Shown here: one piece after another, positions 1 to 10,469 of the stretch
Layout of the letters: each line of letters begins with the position of its first letter
Numbering within the stretch: the stretch's first letter is position 1
Assembly (NCBI GenBank): GCA_030272585.1
Contig: BSYQ01000012.1
Coordinates: 2,914,001 to 2,978,000 of the forward strand
DNA: 64,000 bases
Direction of reading: 5' to 3'
DNA from: Bryopsis sp. KO-2023
Lineage: Eukaryota; Chlorophyta; Ulvophyceae; Bryopsidales; Bryopsidaceae
The notes under the pieces: model-generated
What the model was told of the DNA's origin: nothing
Database searches by the model: none
Seen by the model: only the letters and a program-made list of their open reading frames with translations
Program-made: the position numbers and the translations under genes

Positions 1-1
1 A

Positions 2-478
2 CGCAGGCAAAAGGCAGGAGAGGTCATTCTCCAGGATGGCGGCAGCTACTTTGGACTCGGTCTCCCATTTTCTGTCACCCAGTTGGTGTGGATCGAGGTG
101 CTGTTGGTCGGCGGCGCCGAGCTCTACAGAAACTCGGAATTGGACACCACCAAACGTTGCTACCCTGGTGGCTTGTTCGATCCCCTCAACTTCGGCTCTG
201 GTGACCCCGCCAAGGTCGAAAGGCTCAAGGAGGCAGAGGTCAAGCATGGTCGCTTGGCTATGATTGCTTTCCTGGGTACGTGATCCGTTGCATGGTGATA
301 TGCAAGGTTGGATAATCGTTTCCCGAACCAAATTTTGAACATGTCCCTGATGATGTCTGAGTCAGACTCAGTGCCCAATGATAATTTTTATTCATTTTTC
401 TGGACAGGCTTCAGCGCCCAAGCCTTGGCCACTGGTGAGGGCATTTTCGGCTCGCTCTCGAGGGCTGTCACCTTGTAA
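2..478 (+). CDS. Light-harvesting chlorophyll a/b-binding protein, Lhca-like, 3' end
   Basis: This is the C-terminal part of a thylakoid antenna protein that binds chlorophyll and passes excitation energy to a photosystem. Two exons are visible, 2-275 (open at the window edge, codons starting at base 2) and 408-478 with stop TAA, joined across a 132-bp GT-AG intron. The reading begins in the helix B to C region ([11 protein letters not shown]), continues through a membrane segment [16 protein letters not shown], the family hallmark [11 protein letters not shown], and the third helix [15 protein letters not shown] with its chlorophyll-ligating Glu and the His/Gly-Arg pair, and ends [24 protein letters not shown] and the tail resemble green-lineage Lhca and minor Lhcb proteins; I cannot choose between subfamilies. 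The N-terminus and transit peptide lie outside the window. Confidence 0.93.
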
Positions 479-1251
479 TTCTACATTCTTGGCATGCTAT
501 TGGTTTTTTGTGGGAAGTTGTTGCTTTCTGGAGAGGATCCATAGACCAATTTTATAGTAGCTTTTATTAAGGATGGCAAATTTAGTGCTGTCTTGTTAGG
601 GATAATTGAGAATTTTGAGCATCAGGGATCGTTGGTTGTCGATGATGTATTTTGGGATTGTTGTTATTGGAGACTGAAGGCAGGGCCATTGAGAAGACAA
701 ACATGTAAGATTTTTGGAGAGAACGGAAAACCATTTTTTGGTTTGTACTGTTAGTAGGAAGAGGCGGAATCGGAAAACCATTTTTTGTTCCTACTGCTGG
801 TAGGAAGAGGCGCAATCGGGATTGAGATGTGTGTTTCTTCTCTTCATTCAAACAAACAACAGAATGCCAATGATCCATATTACCAGTCACACTTTTGTTA
901 CACTTGGTACCTGAACCGGGTGTGTTGAAACAAAGGACAACAAAAAATATACTGGAGTAAAAAAACCAACAAAAATCTGTATCTTTTCAAACAACGACAC
1001 GTCGGATGACGTGGCTACTGGATAACGTACGGATTGGTACCATCTCTCCATCTTCTTGGCATGACGCTTGGTGATTTATTAGACTTAGCCAATTTCCAAG
1101 GGGTGCTGGCACAAGTCGAAAGAAAGAAAGAAAGAAAGAAAGAGTGGAAAGGAACCCCACCAAACATGCTCCCATCGTTTTCGACACTTTTTGTGTTGAG
1201 TCGCATCGCTGACGAATCTCACGAAACATGTAAGCGTTACGAATAGAAAAC
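479..1251. other. Gene-free interval: LHC 3' flank and a (GAAA)n tract
   Basis: This interval holds the LHC 3' flank and AT-rich spacer. No coding signal is convincing on either strand. A short GAAA microsatellite lies at about 1117-1142. Confidence 0.6.
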
Positions 1252-1332
1252 GCTCAGAGCAGGGTTCGAACCTGCGCGTGCTAAGCACAATGGATTTCAA
1301 GTCCATCCCCTTAACCACTCGGGCATCTGAGC
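1252..1332 (-). tRNA. tRNA-Ser (anticodon UGA)
   Basis: On the minus strand the 81-nt sequence folds as a class II tRNA. The 7-bp acceptor stem is GCTCAGA/TCTGAGC. The D-arm contains CGAGTGGTTAAGG (A box). The anticodon loop is CTTGAAA, giving TGA (plus-strand bases 1297-1299). A long variable arm with TGCTTAGCA is typical of tRNA-Ser, and the T arm is GCAGGTTCGAACCCTGC (B box). No intron is seen. It decodes UCA serine codons in the cytosol. Confidence 0.96.
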
Positions 1333-1782
1333 TCCTGATGAACATCAAGGTTCACTTGTTTATATAGTGCAAAAAACTAGTAAACATTCCCCAAATTTTT
1401 CTCGTCTTTTGTGTGTTGGGAAAAAGCAAATTTCTCAGCCTCATCTACATGTATGCATGAGAGGGGATCTCTATTGAGGGTTGAATTTTTTTTGCCCCCC
1501 ATACCCAATGGTTTGAAATCGAGTTTGCTTCTCAGGCAACATTATAATGATCAATCATTAATCGAGTTTTTCAGTGAGAGGTTGTGCCACACACCAGCAG
1601 GATGACCTTCGCACCCCTTCCCGAGGCATTATGATATGACCACCCCTCGTTTCTCGCGCGCGTCAATGCACAACGTAAAGACCCTGGGGCGGCCCCCTTC
1701 TGCATAAAACTGCAGTACTGTGCCGGGTTGGCCGACTTCTAACCAACAAACTTTTTCGCGTGTTAACCCGTAAGCACTTACG
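1333..1782. other. Gene-free interval upstream of the spondin-domain gene
   Basis: AT-rich spacer between the tRNA gene and the start codon at 1783. It should contain the tRNA flank and the promoter of the spondin-domain gene. No recognisable motif or ORF with coding character was found. Confidence 0.5.
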
Positions 1783-4700
1783 ATGTCTTCTTCTCGATTC
1801 GCCATGCTCGTTCTTTTCGGACTGATCGCGGCCTGCAGCGATGCTGCGACCATGCGTGGTATGAGTGCAGTGAACCCTTTCCCGCCCTCCTCCACATGCC
1901 AGTGATGAGGGGGCCGCTGTCCTTTGCCAACACCCGACACTGATTTCACTCTACGGACCCCGATCCATGTGCTCGTTTCGTGCAGGAGGCGCAATCAGGA
2001 GCCTGCAGGCTGAGGTTCGATCTTCCTTTACGTAAACCATGGTTCAGAGATTCTTCAAGAAATTTGTGCAGGTTTTTCTGCTTCCAACTTACTGTTCCTT
2101 TGCCGAGTTGATTCTTGACCACCTGTTGTCGTGTTTTTGGGTGAACTCAGGGTGACGTCCCTTGTTCGCAAGGGGTGCGCTACAAAGTGGTGAACGATTG
2201 CCAGTGGAACTCGAAGAGGCATCCAACCGACTATCCCGAGAATGCGCACTGGAGCCCGCTGTGTGGAACGACCCACAACAGCGAGTGAGAATTCCAGGCT
2301 AGCCCACAATAGCCACCAGCTTTGATGCACTGGTCTCTTTGTTTCGCCATAAATACGCAGATATTCGGGTTGCGAGTATAGCGTTTTATGCTGTGTTGCT
2401 GTGTTTTTGAGTTCCCCTTGCGCATGTTTGAAGGGCATCCTTGTTTTCGATTGGCGAATCCGCAACTGACGGAGTCAAGCTCGTTGCGGAAACGGGTTCA
2501 TGCTCCATCCTTGAGGTGAGTTGCTCACCAAAACAAGAATTTATACGATCTCAAGGAAAATTCCTAGTTTTTGTTGCGCTACGCCGCCGGAGAACTAAAA
2601 AGATGAGTGGGGGTGATTTGGATATCCCGCTTCAAACCATAGGGGTGAATAGCCCAGAGCCCGCAGCTCGCAGTCGTCCGTGAAGCAGCTCGTATCGTCT
2701 GACAGAGATTCCTTGTGCAGGATGAAGTAACAAGCTGCTCAGATGATGGCAACTGTGGGGCTTTTTTGAAATTCCCATGCGACCCCTTTTCGGGAACCTG
2801 CAAGTCCGAAGGAGTTGTCAATGTTACTGAAGCGATGCCCTACTTGTCCGTCCTATCGATGGTTGCACCTTCACCCGACTGGTAAGGCGTTTTTTTTCTG
2901 TACGCGCAATAAAATCCCCACCCCATTGTGTCGTTTTTTCTGCTGCTGAGGGGAGCTCGACGTTTGGTTTGTAGGATCGTTGGTGTGGACTCTTTTGGGC
3001 TGTGCAAGCATCTGAAAAAACCAACCGCGATAAAATGACGAGAACTGGCCGTTGTTTTATCGCTTACGCCTCTTTATCGAATTCGGATACCGCTGACGAT
3101 GATTAGCGCAAAAATAACGCCCATAAAATTGCGTGCTTGTTGCGACTGTGCCAATCCAGCGTGAAACAGCGCCACCAGTAATTTGACGTTGTTTCACGTT
3201 GCTTTTTGCGGTTGCGTTAATTTCACGCTCAGAGAGCGTCAGCGATATTTTGACGTTGTTTCACGTCGCTTGTTGTGGGTATGTTGCTTTCACGCTCAGA
3301 GAGCGTCAGCGATATTTTGACGTTGTTTCACGCTGTTGTACGACATCCAAAGAGGGGTGAATTATCGGTGAATGATGCAATAGATCTAATAGTAGGAACC
3401 TTTTGGGAATAGAACCCAATCCCCTGGAGGGGGCCACCAGGGATTCCACTCAATTTCTTAAAACTTAAGTTTAAGGACGTGTGTCAACCCTGAAGTGAGA
3501 AATCTAGCATCATGCTTGATGTTCACTGAGGTCACCCAATTCTTGTAATCTGTGCTCCATACACAAGGAATTCTACCCTCATTCGACTTCCATCACCACT
3601 CTTCGCTCGGGCAGCTAAGAAGTCGGCCTTGAACCCTCTATTAGTTGCATTTTTTTTCGCTTTGCAACGCATCAGCCTTCGAGCCATCTAACACACACAC
3701 CCATGCACTGCAAAATCAGCACCGCACTCAAATCCTATCACAAATTTGTGATGGAGGACACATCAAACCTACTGCAAACTTACTTCTCGTTTGCTTTTCC
3801 TCTTATAGTCGATCGCCACCACCATTGCTGATCCGTTGGGATTGAGTTATCCATGAATACAGCCACAGAGATACGTTCAACAACTTATGTTTTCATCATC
3901 AGGGTGATTTCAAGGTCGAGACAGCTTTAAAATGTTTTTGGCATGAAGATTCTCTAGCTTCTTTTTGTGGATATCTTCTGTGCTCATTCCAGCCTGCAAC
4001 CTTCTACAATAGACACATTCATCAAGCGAGGGACTGATGCGAATGCACGAAAGGCTCAAACCTACAAGATTCAGAATCAACAATGGAATATATTTCTCTT
4101 CCTCCAATTGCCAATGCACCCAGGAGTGCTGTCAGGGAGTGAAGATAAAGAACTGCAAATAACATTTCAAGAACACAGTGATTTAGAGTTTTATTTTCGA
4201 CTCCACAGAGTTTTTTTGCAGCAGTGGGTGATCCTGAAGTACATGCCCTGGGGATGGGAATAGGAAGCAACAGGATGTATCCTCCAAAACAGGGGAGATG
4301 TGGTTTGGTGTGATGTGTATAAGGGAAAAAAGTCACAGGAAAACCTGGGAGTAGCGAGGAATCCGATCCTGACGCCGAGCACCACCAGAAAAACGTCGGC
4401 ACGCAAGCAGGGTGGTTAAGCTCACAGCCACCCAGGCTCTCTCGCCCGTCCATCCCAGCTAGTGGCGCTCGCAACGCGATCGACCAACTCCACCCCCTCG
4501 CCATTCCATCTAAGCTAGAGACCCTCGTAACACGATCGCTGAACTCCACTGTCAACGTCCATAGGAGTATATCCGATTATCGCGGAGCAGAACTGCAAGC
4601 CTCTCCACATAGCCCGCCCAGGAAAAAAATTAAAAAAAAACCAAACTCTGTTGGCTTACAGACCCCTCGTCGAGCTGACTCCAAACCCAGGAGGGTAGTA

Positions 4701-6120
4701 GTCGCGATCGCCACAGAAAGGGTCCCCTCAGTTCACGGAAAACCCCGCTTTTTTTACCCCCAAGCGTCGAAGCGCCGAGTCGTTTCACGTCCAAAAAGAG
4801 AAAAAACAGACCCTTACCCAACCCTTACCCAACCCAAACCCATTATTGGCAGCGAACAGCATCCACGACCTCAACACGACCTCAGAAAGCGGACTTCCTG
4901 TCTTGTGCAAGTCAGAGTCGCTTATCGATTGGCGGAAACCTATCGGAGATCGAAAAAATATCAACAGGCCCAAGAAGTCGAACGCGAACAGGACAAGCGA
5001 AAATGTCTCCAAACCCATGGGAAGTCACATCGTCTTTGTCACGTGTTTGTGGGTCCGTGAAAACTTGAACAAAAAGTTCACGGAAACAAGGAGAAGTGAG
5101 TGTGGGGTGTACTGAGTGTGGTTTTCGCGGTATTTGTGTGTCGATTTCACGCACGTGATTCCACCGTCAATTTAATGCACGTCACATGATCGATATTTTT
5201 GCGTCAAACAGACGCGCGAGCTTTCAGCGTGTTTTTGCGTCAAGTTCGCGTCCGTGATTTGGCGATAACTTGGTGTTGTTTGACGCAAGCGCTACACAAG
5301 CGTCAAATACCGCCCATAAAGTGACGCTGACACCCCGTGAAAGAATCAGTGACGCTACTTTATCATCATTTTATCGGGGTTGGTTTTTTCAGATGAGGAT
5401 GGAGTTTGGGTGGCGGAATACGAAAAGTATCTTTTGCCTCTCGATGCTGGAACGGACGAAGGGGAAACTTTCCTGTCCGCCAACGCTCCTTTGGAGGAAC
5501 GTGCACCGATCATTGTGTAAGTTGCGTTGACAGGCGCGATTTGACCTCGTTCGTAGTTTCTGGTTGATTTTTATCTTGTCGTGTTCGTAGTATCGTCGAT
5601 AGAAGAAGAATTGGTGTTGTTTTATTTTTGCCATATAAAAAAATATATATATTTTTTTCAGTGAAAAATAGAAAACTATATATATATATATATATCGTGT
5701 TTTGTTACATCGTGGATGGAACAAGCATTGTTGGTGTTTTGTAGGCTCGACGCTGAGGAGGAATCGAACATATTCTACAATGCAGCAGAGTGAGTGTTTG
5801 TCCCCAGCAGAAGGAACATATATATCCTATCCAGTAATCATGAATCATTGATTGATTGATATCCTATCCAGTTCTATTCCCAGTTACTTTTTTCCTGCCT
5901 TTTGTTTAAAGATGTGAACAGAAAAGCTCCAAAATCGAATAATAAACAAGCAGATCAGTATCTTCCTGAAATACTTCAAAATTTTGTTTGATATTGAAAA
6001 TCAATTGATTTTATTTTTCCACTTCATGTAATGTATTGTCTCTCAATTTTTTCTCGATTGATCTGTAGGAACATGCTCTATCCTCTCTGCAAGATCACCA
6101 TGTCCCTTCAGGCTTCCTAA
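1783..6120 (+). CDS. Secreted spondin-domain protein, interrupted by a TIR element
   Basis: Secreted or cell-surface protein of about 243-245 residues: a signal peptide (RFAMLVLFGLIAACSDA) and one spondin (F-spondin/reeler-type adhesion) domain. Exons: 1783-1858, 1986-2014, 2151-2284, 2434-2515, 2721-2881, 2975-about 3003, 5393-5516, 5745-5789, 6069-6120 (TAA). Family signatures in order are HPTDYPENAHWSPLCGTTHN, ATDGVKLVAETGS, SMVAPSPDWIVGVDSFGL, and, after the gap, GVWVAEYEKYLLPLDAGTDEG. Phases agree at every junction. The sixth intron is odd: it has no GT donor. A GC donor at 3004 keeps frame (T+AT = Tyr). Removing exactly 3012-5394 instead also keeps frame and restores the family's Leu-Cys before the Trp (LCKHEDGVW). 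That intron is filled by the 2.38-kb element described separately. If it is not removed, the protein ends at TGA 3036-3038, inside the domain. Confidence 0.85.
3012..5392. mobile_element. 2.38-kb TIR element filling a coding-gene intron (introner-like DNA transposon)
   Basis: The two ends are inverted repeats. The left end from 3012 reads CTGAAAAAACCAACCGCGAT; the reverse complement of the right end (finishing at 5392) is the same with one C for G, and 28 of the first 30 positions match. The element is flanked by AT on both sides (3010-3011 and 5393-5394), consistent with a 2-bp target duplication or an extended TIR. The right TIR supplies a perfect 3' splice site (polypyrimidine then CAG) directly before the resumed spondin reading frame. 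Subterminal regions carry repeated GACGTTGTTTCACG-type motifs on the left and TTTGACGC/GCGTCAAA motifs on the right, as expected for transposase binding. I recognise no transposase, so it looks non-autonomous. Confidence 0.8.
3181..3345. repeat. Tandem 67-bp repeat, about 2.4 copies
   Basis: Units start at 3221 and 3288, with a partial copy from 3181. Each contains TTTCACGCTCAGAGAGCGTC (with the small hairpin ACGCTC-AGA-GAGCGT) followed by TTTGACGTTGTTTCACG. The array lies close to the left end of the TIR element and is probably its subterminal repeat. Confidence 0.8.
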
Positions 6121-9100
6121 CTTAAGATTAAAAATTCTGGAGATAATTAATAAAACTTCGTTTTATTCACAAATTAGTTTGCACTTGCCTTATTTCTCTT
6201 AGAGTGGAGCAGCACTCTGATCATTGTCTCTATATCACATCTGATATTGTACAATGCTATTAGCTGCATACGAAATATCCTACATTGAAGTGTTACGTTT
6301 TTTTGCGTCCTGGGCTACTTTGTATTGGGACTTTCATAGTGCTGAAGTGGAATTTAAAGAATTCGAGTGGTATGTCTGGAAAGCATCCATTTGAGTTTTG
6401 GATTGTGTATTCTCCTTGCTAAGATTTGTGAAAAAAATCGACTGGCTGGAAGAAATTGAAGTCCTATCTGTAGTAATTGCCTGGTACACATTGTTACAAC
6501 TAAGGAGCAAATTCCAACATAACTTTTGCACTCTGAAACTCACTCCACTGTGCTTCAATTGGACCGTGGTTGCAACCATGATCCAAAACAATTTTCTACC
6601 TACTAAGGAGAGAAATTTGGCTATGAAACTTTGGGTTTCTCATATTAATATTTAAGCAACACTGGGGTATGTGTGCCGATGGTGAAAATTAAGAGACGTA
6701 CCACCAGAAAGAAAGCAGCACGTAAGAAAAAACTAAATGGTAGCATTCGGTTCGACCATAATAGTGAAGATCTATACATTGATTTATTTTCCTGTTATTT
6801 CGACAGTTCCTTTGTTGGTTGTTTGCTAGTTCGCGCAAACAATTCAGTGGTTCAGCACTGAATCAAACCTATTTGTCTTCCTAACAACCTCCATATCGTT
6901 CACAGCATACTGGGAAAAAAACAGGAAAAAAACCCAGTGACGATGGTTGGGAAACTCTATCTCCTAAGCCTTCGCACAACCCACACACAGCAAGCCGCCA
7001 CAGCTCCTGCTCCCAGCAACCGAGCCACACGTCTCCCCTTCCTCGGTCGACGAGGTGCCAGATCCACGACGCTCGTGCAGACGTCATGTGGAGCCACCTC
7101 GACCCGATCGCCTATGGTGGCCAGACTGGACGCGCGGGACAAGCAGGTTTCTCCCACTGGCTCGTCTTCCACTGGCTCGTGCCCCAGCTAGGCAACACCG
7201 GCCCATCCTCCAAGACCTGCCCCTTCAGGTGCTGAAGAAAGTTCTGCACCACAAGTCTCTCCGGGCAGAGGTGTTGGAGGTCAGGCACCGCGTTGTCCTC
7301 GATGGATACGACGCTGTCGGCCCTGCTTCAACAACAATCGAAAATTCAACGACACTCGATCTCCTCCCTGCTTGAACAACGATTCAACACGATGGCCCCC
7401 TCCATGCCTACTAACGAACAAGCCACCGAGGACACAACCACATCTGCTCTGGATATCTCCCAGCAAGACGCAATCGTCGATTTCTTCTTGATGTTCGGGA
7501 TTTTGTCGTGCGATGGGGTATCTTCTGCTGGTGAGCTGGGCAGGGAGCCAGTAGGGCATCAACCCCTCCGAACCCGTGCCGTATCTGATGACACGGTGGG
7601 TCGATTGCGTTGGGGGGGAGCGCCTGACGGCCCCAGTGATATCGTTGGTGAAGATGAAGGTCCTTTCCCGTGCGTCGTAGGACTCGAACCAGTCTGAATG
7701 CACAAAAAAAGGCAGTTTCACAGCGTCCTTTAGCCAACCAAGCAACCCTTCTTTCAGCCAAATTTCTCTTGAGTGAGTCAATTCATGTATTGTTTGTTCA
7801 GTGTATCACAGAGAGTTCCCTGGAAAGAGTGTTGGCTGGGCGATCAAAGATGAATTTGATCACAGTGGGACGTCAAACGCGTCACAACTTGGACGTCAAG
7901 GTGGCGGTTCTCTCGTTGTCGAGCAATGGCCAACGTGCATTCCGATCACACATTCCCTTATCAACAAAGGACTCTCACTGCGACGGGACGGGAAAAAAAT
8001 GCCCCCCCACCCCCGTCGCTGAGTGCTTACGGTTACATATCGTTGGAGGACTTAATCTTACCCCGCATCGCCGCCATGGATGGTCTTCTCCTATTTCTGC
8101 GAACGCGAAGTTCCATCCTCTGTGCACAGAACTTATTTCGCCGGGTTGAAGAGCTCCGAGACTTCCTTTTCTCCGTTCGAGTATATGAGGAACGCAAGGC
8201 AAGCGTAGTTCGACATTTGGCTCGACGTCTTTATGTAGCCACTGTTTCTGTCATAACCTTCTCGATGGATTTTTTTTTGCCAGTTTTCGCTCATTTTGAG
8301 ATCAATGACCAGAAGCCTGCTTGGCTGAAAAACGGGGTGCTCAACAAGGAGCAGAGAAATCGATAACAGTTCGAATCAACAGCAAACAAAACAGGCACGA
8401 AAACTCGAACACGCAAATTGACAAGAGCAATTGCCCTGCATGCCACTTGGCCTCCACGTTTTCTCAACAACAGCATCGCCAGTACCAAGGGGCACCTTTC
8501 GCTTCAAAATATTTCTGCGACCAAGCTATCATAGGTAGCAAAAAAAGGCATTCCGATCAACGAGAAGAAAAAAAGTTTCTTTTTCAGGTTCAGCAGTTGC
8601 ATTTGGATCTGGCAAGAAACACACTCATCAAAACAAGAAGAAAAAAATGCGACTGTGGTGGTGGCATCCTTGAGCAGCCTATTTTTTTTCTTTTAACAAA
8701 AACGAACGAGGTTCCTTGTTTTTTTTTTAACCTTTGAACGAGGTGCAGCAAGGGACGTTCTCGTTAGTACAATGTGTGACTGACGAAACGAACGAGCGCG
8801 ATGAACCAATCACGCTGGACACGGAAAGAAATAGAGTTGCATTCGATCACGAAGTCCATTCACCTCGAATAATGGGTGTAGCGATTTGTCCATTCGAAAT
8901 TATTTTAGCCTACCTCTTTTGTCGATAAAAGAGGATCATTTCGCAAAGCCATTTTTTCTTACTTTTTTTAGTTTTTTCTATATCACATTTTCTTTTTTGC
9001 ATGTATCTTATATTTTATCTTAAATTAACATTATTCTTATAGTGTTTTTTTTAGGCTTTAATTGTATTTTTATTTTAATTAAACTTAAAAGAGATTACAT

Positions 9101-9128
9101 TGAAAAAAATAAAAAAATAAAAAAAATA

Positions 9129-9179
9129 AGGCAATTAGAGGATTCGAACCTCTAAATTTGTTCCGATAACAAAGTGCCT
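9129..9179 (-). ncRNA. tRNA-like unit lacking a D-arm, with a Pol III-type terminator
   Basis: On the minus strand, AGGCACT pairs with AATTGCCT (six of seven pairs) as an acceptor-like stem. Next come a hairpin TTGT-TATCGGA-ACAA and a canonical T arm AGAGGTTCGAATCCTCT (B box GGTTCGAATCC). Immediately downstream are several T runs that could end Pol III transcription. There is no room for a D-arm and position 33 is not U, so this is not an ordinary tRNA. It could be a tRNA-derived SINE end, a tRNA pseudogene, or an armless tRNA. Confidence 0.4.
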
Positions 9180-9881
9180 TTTTTTTTAACGAGAGAACCC
9201 CGAAGGGAAAACTCTCGGAACTCTCCGCCTCTCCAGAAAAGGCTATCCAATCCCTCGACGGCAACGCGCCGAGGGTTTCCCGAGCCCAAGAGAGCTCGAG
9301 TGGATGCCAACTCGAGGATTGGCCCGACTCGGGTTTCGTCCAAGACCGCGAGCCCAACACCTCCCCCTAGCATAGGTGGGCGCTAATCCGGGGCACTAGG
9401 CTACCCGGACGTCGGAACTCACGACTTGGGGATGAACCCTTGTCGGTGAGAGAATTATGATTTTAAGAATTTCGTGTAATCCTTTCTTGAGTAAAACGTT
9501 TGTTGTGCTTTACATTTTGTTAAACCGTGGGACTTTCTCCAAGTCAATGTCACATCACCATGTTTCGCATGCTTGACGTTCGAACGAATTTGTTGAACCG
9601 TGAAAATAACAACGATCGTTGTTATTGATGTTCGCGAACACTGAACTCGTCGTGATCGGGTCGTTTCGAGCGCGTTCTTGCTGGCTCGAAAAACAACGAA
9701 ACAGTCAGGAAGCATCACACGGTTGCCCATCAGCGCAAATACAGACCCCAACACAAGCCACGGCAACCCAAATCCAGAGCAGCCGCTGGTGCTCGCCCGT
9801 CTCGTGGACGTGAGCACTCGCAACAAAGTCGCACCATCGACCCATCCAGTTCACCACAACTGCCAGCAGCCGAGCTCACAA

Positions 9882-9904
9882 TGTACAGGTTCCGAACCTG
9901 TACA
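9882..9904. repeat. Perfect palindrome, 11-bp arms with 1-nt centre
   Basis: Arms TGTACAGGTTC and GAACCTGTACA surround a single C at 9893. It lies in gene-free DNA. Two further palindromes with the same 11-1-11 geometry occur at 34789 and 46675. Confidence 0.85.
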
Positions 9905-10469
9905 ACCTGGAGTCCATTTGTTCAGTCAAGAAGAAAAGGGGGTGGGGGGAAGTGCTGAGTTCACTTTTTTTTTTCCCTGTGAAGCTTACTGTTCGGCTTA
10001 GAACTGAGAGTGGTGTGGGGGAAACTAAATACAAGGGGAACCAACACGTTAGCCGCCCCTGTCTTTCATGCAGTACAACATTTTTTTTTCGCATTGAATG
10101 ATCAAACAATCAAACAAACGTGCAAAGAATGAATGATCGCATTGGATGATCGCCACTTTTGTTGTGGGTAAAAAATGAACCCTCTACCAATACTTTCATG
10201 GTGTTAATTGGTTTCCTTCCAGTAGGTTACCCTATTTTGAAAGAGTACATGGATATTGCACGAAGTGATACTATCATAACGTTACAACTGCTTAAAATTG
10301 CCTCACCATTGCACAAAAACACCTCCAGAACAAATAAAATCGAAGGAAAAAAGCAAGTGTCTAAAAGTTTACCAAATGCAGTTCACAAAAAATCAAATGA
10401 AAGCCACTCCATACATGGGGAAAACTGTGAGCGACTCTTATGGTTGAAAAGTTGAGAAGATATCTTTTT

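Larger units (their letters stand above)
6121..10469. other. 4.3-kb interval without a convincing gene
   Basis: No family is recognised here. An AT-rich stretch follows the spondin gene (6121-6900). A more GC-rich block (about 6950-8200) is open over long distances on both strands (for example plus 7293-7697, minus 7281-7781), with no motif, no clean exon set and no recognised protein; it may be a decayed gene or transposon. A tRNA-like unit lies at 9129-9179 and a perfect palindrome at 9882-9904. Confidence 0.5.

Noticed and set aside
3018..3038. Spondin gene ending naturally at TGA 3036-3038
   Set aside because: The remaining half of the spondin domain, with the LDAGTDEG signature, is found in phase at 5393 and beyond, so an intervening element is the better explanation.
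4022..4555. 177-codon minus-strand open frame inside the TIR element, considered as a transposase
   Set aside because: No catalytic motif or zinc finger is visible and the composition is unlike a transposase; treated as chance.
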